A stretch of DNA of 44,127 bases. Source: Io17-Chloro-G2 sp034428715. GTDB taxonomy: Bacteria > Chloroflexota > Dehalococcoidia > Lucifugimonadales > UBA3495. The position numbers and the translations under genes were made by a program. How positions within the stretch are numbered: position 1 is the stretch's first letter; each line of letters starts with the position of its first letter. Location: positions 1 to 44,127 of the forward strand of contig DAOUHE010000026.1 of the NCBI GenBank assembly GCA_034428715.1, written 5' to 3'. Positions 43,243 through 44,127 of the stretch are shown here, piece after piece. The notes beneath the pieces are model-generated. The model was not told the DNA's origin. It made no database searches and saw nothing but the letters and a program-made list of their open reading frames with translations.

Positions 43243-44012
43243 CCTGAGGCGGCTGACTGTGTTTCTGGTGGAGACGTGGGGAGGACATATCGTACGCAAC
43301 CCGAAAACCGGGTCTGGCTGGCCAAGAGGTTTGGATACCTCGATGCATACGGTTTTGTTGACGTTAATTATCGCACGGACAATTACGAGACGCAAAAATG
43401 TCTGGCGATCTTCAAACCGCATTTGTTCTAGACCATGCCCCACCCTTTTGCAGAAGGCATCAATACTCTCTATCGTATGAGATGCCTTGTATGCTTCCTT
43501 TTTGCGAAGATCCAATGCCTTGATTCTATTCTCTACCACTCGCCGCTGAGCGTTGACCTGTTCCATCTTCTCGTCGAGAGTCCCACGGTCGTACGTCCCG
43601 TCACCATATAGGTCGAGGAACGGGTTCGACTGGGCTGCCAATTTCCAGATTTCAGCTGCTAGCTTACGGCGTTCGTTATGAACCTTACCGGTAGGCCCCG
43701 GCTCTGCTTGTCTCCGCTGGAACTCTCGTTTTAGCCCCGCCGGATCGCGGACCCCGGCACAGTCTCCCAGGCAAGCTGCTCAAGCAAGTCAGCGCGGACA
43801 GCTCTGCCCGGGCATTTCTTGCCGTCGGGTGCTGTCAGAAGATCCTTCTGCGAACATGCGTGGTAGCGGTAAACCCGGCCTCTTCGTGTGACGGCATATC
43901 CGGAGTAGGCCTTACCGCAGATGCCGCATCGGAGCAATTGTCGGAGCAGGTACCTACGTTTCTGGTTATTCCGAGGTGAAAATCTTGAATTAACTAAAAC
44001 CAGAAACCCCAC
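43210..44012 (-). pseudogene. Serine recombinase C-terminal half, frameshifted (minus strand)
   Basis: From 44012 the frame gives SRFSPRNNQKRRYLLRQLLR, CGICGKAYSGYAV, HACSQKDLLTAPDGKKCPGR and AVRADLLEQLAWETV, the recombinase zinc beta-ribbon domain (Cys pairs CGIC and later C...C). Near 43745-43755 the frame shifts, and reading continues as GLKREFQRRQAEPGPTGK, NERRKLAAEIWKLAAQSNPF, then the coiled coil DRGTLDEKMEQVNAQRR and the conserved HTIESIDAFCKRVGHGLEQM, FEDRQTFLRLVIVRAI. The N-terminal resolvase domain and the DNA-binding recombinase domain are absent: at about 44013 the sequence changes to an LLM gene fragment. So it is truncated as well as shifted. Confidence 0.82.
43220..43254. terminator. 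Perfect 14-bp hairpin between convergent recombinase remnants
   Basis: AGCCGCCTCAGGCT and AGCCTGAGGCGGCT flank a seven-base loop. On the minus strand the hairpin is followed by CTTTTATT, as in an intrinsic terminator. It overlaps the last codons of both recombinase remnants. Confidence 0.65.
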
Positions 44013-44015
44013 CCT

Positions 44016-44127
44016 CCCTTAATCCGCGCCTGCATCAGCGAGCCGTCGGTGGCGGAAATGGCCAAGATCGGCCGTCCGGTGCTCATCGGCGTCCAAACCG
44101 TCGACACACTGCGCCACCGCCTGGAAC
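44016..44127 (+). pseudogene. Internal fragment of an LLM monooxygenase gene at the right edge
   Basis: Plus-strand frame from about 44016 reads LIRACISEPSVAEMAKIGRP, then VLIGVQTVDTLRHRLE to the window end. The AEMAKIGRPVLIGVQT stretch closely resembles a conserved region of long LLM monooxygenases. There is no start codon and the upstream part of such a protein is missing, because the sequence joins the recombinase remnant here. The gene continues beyond the window, so its total state cannot be judged. Confidence 0.6.

Overview
The window looks like an accessory stretch of a Chloroflexota genome, most likely a SAR202/Dehalococcoidia-type marine or groundwater lineage. This is inferred from gene content only: four loci of luciferase-like (LLM) flavin monooxygenases, a DUF1800/DUF1501 pair, a thiolase/DUF35 pair, GMC oxidoreductases, an amidase, an HpaI-type aldolase and a CoxL-like molybdoenzyme. 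No rRNA, tRNA or CRISPR array was recognised.

Layout. 1-919: decayed mobile-element primase on the minus strand. 1707-9179: plus-strand block with an exported DM13 protein carrying a four-residue methionine periodicity, a GH15 glucoamylase/trehalase-like enzyme, a zinc glucose dehydrogenase, a type II NADH dehydrogenase fused to a membrane module, and a membrane protein with three tandem copies of that same module. The last four could form a route from glucan or trehalose to glucose, gluconolactone and the quinone pool. 9274-9892: internally deleted GMC oxidoreductase. 10075-13741: DUF1800, NHL propeller and DUF1501 operon behind a strong sigma70-like promoter. 13762-15435: two inverted copies of a small CTAG-ended repeat, one carrying a nested palindromic element, flank an LLM gene. 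15636-17196: thiolase and DUF35 pair.

17263-24442 is minus strand: LLM, HpaI aldolase, an AhpD-like protein and a GMC oxidoreductase, preceded by an amidase and an epimerase. The AhpD-like gene carries an in-frame UGA exactly at the second position of its C-x2-C redox motif, followed at once by a strong hairpin with a G-rich apical loop. This is best read as a selenoprotein (C-x2-U) with a bacterial SECIS. Two copies of a ~140 bp repeat with a C/G-rich hairpin flank the amidase and epimerase genes.

25004-28264 (plus): SDR, a small coiled-coil protein, a PH-like protein, and the OadG and OadB subunits of a sodium-pumping decarboxylase without an alpha subunit. 28315-34155 (minus): acetolactate synthase-like enzyme, a coaE interrupted by one stop codon, a GATase-like protein, an alpha/beta hydrolase and another LLM enzyme. 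34658-41510: methyltransferase, MFS transporter, acyl-CoA ligase (minus) and an orphan molybdopterin-binding subunit. 41999-44127 is a graveyard: a RepA-like ATPase with an in-frame stop, two convergent serine recombinase remnants meeting at a perfect 14-bp hairpin, and the fragment of a fourth LLM gene at the right edge.

The best candidates for something new are the AhpD-like selenoprotein in a flavoenzyme operon, and the NDH-2/tandem membrane module pair.
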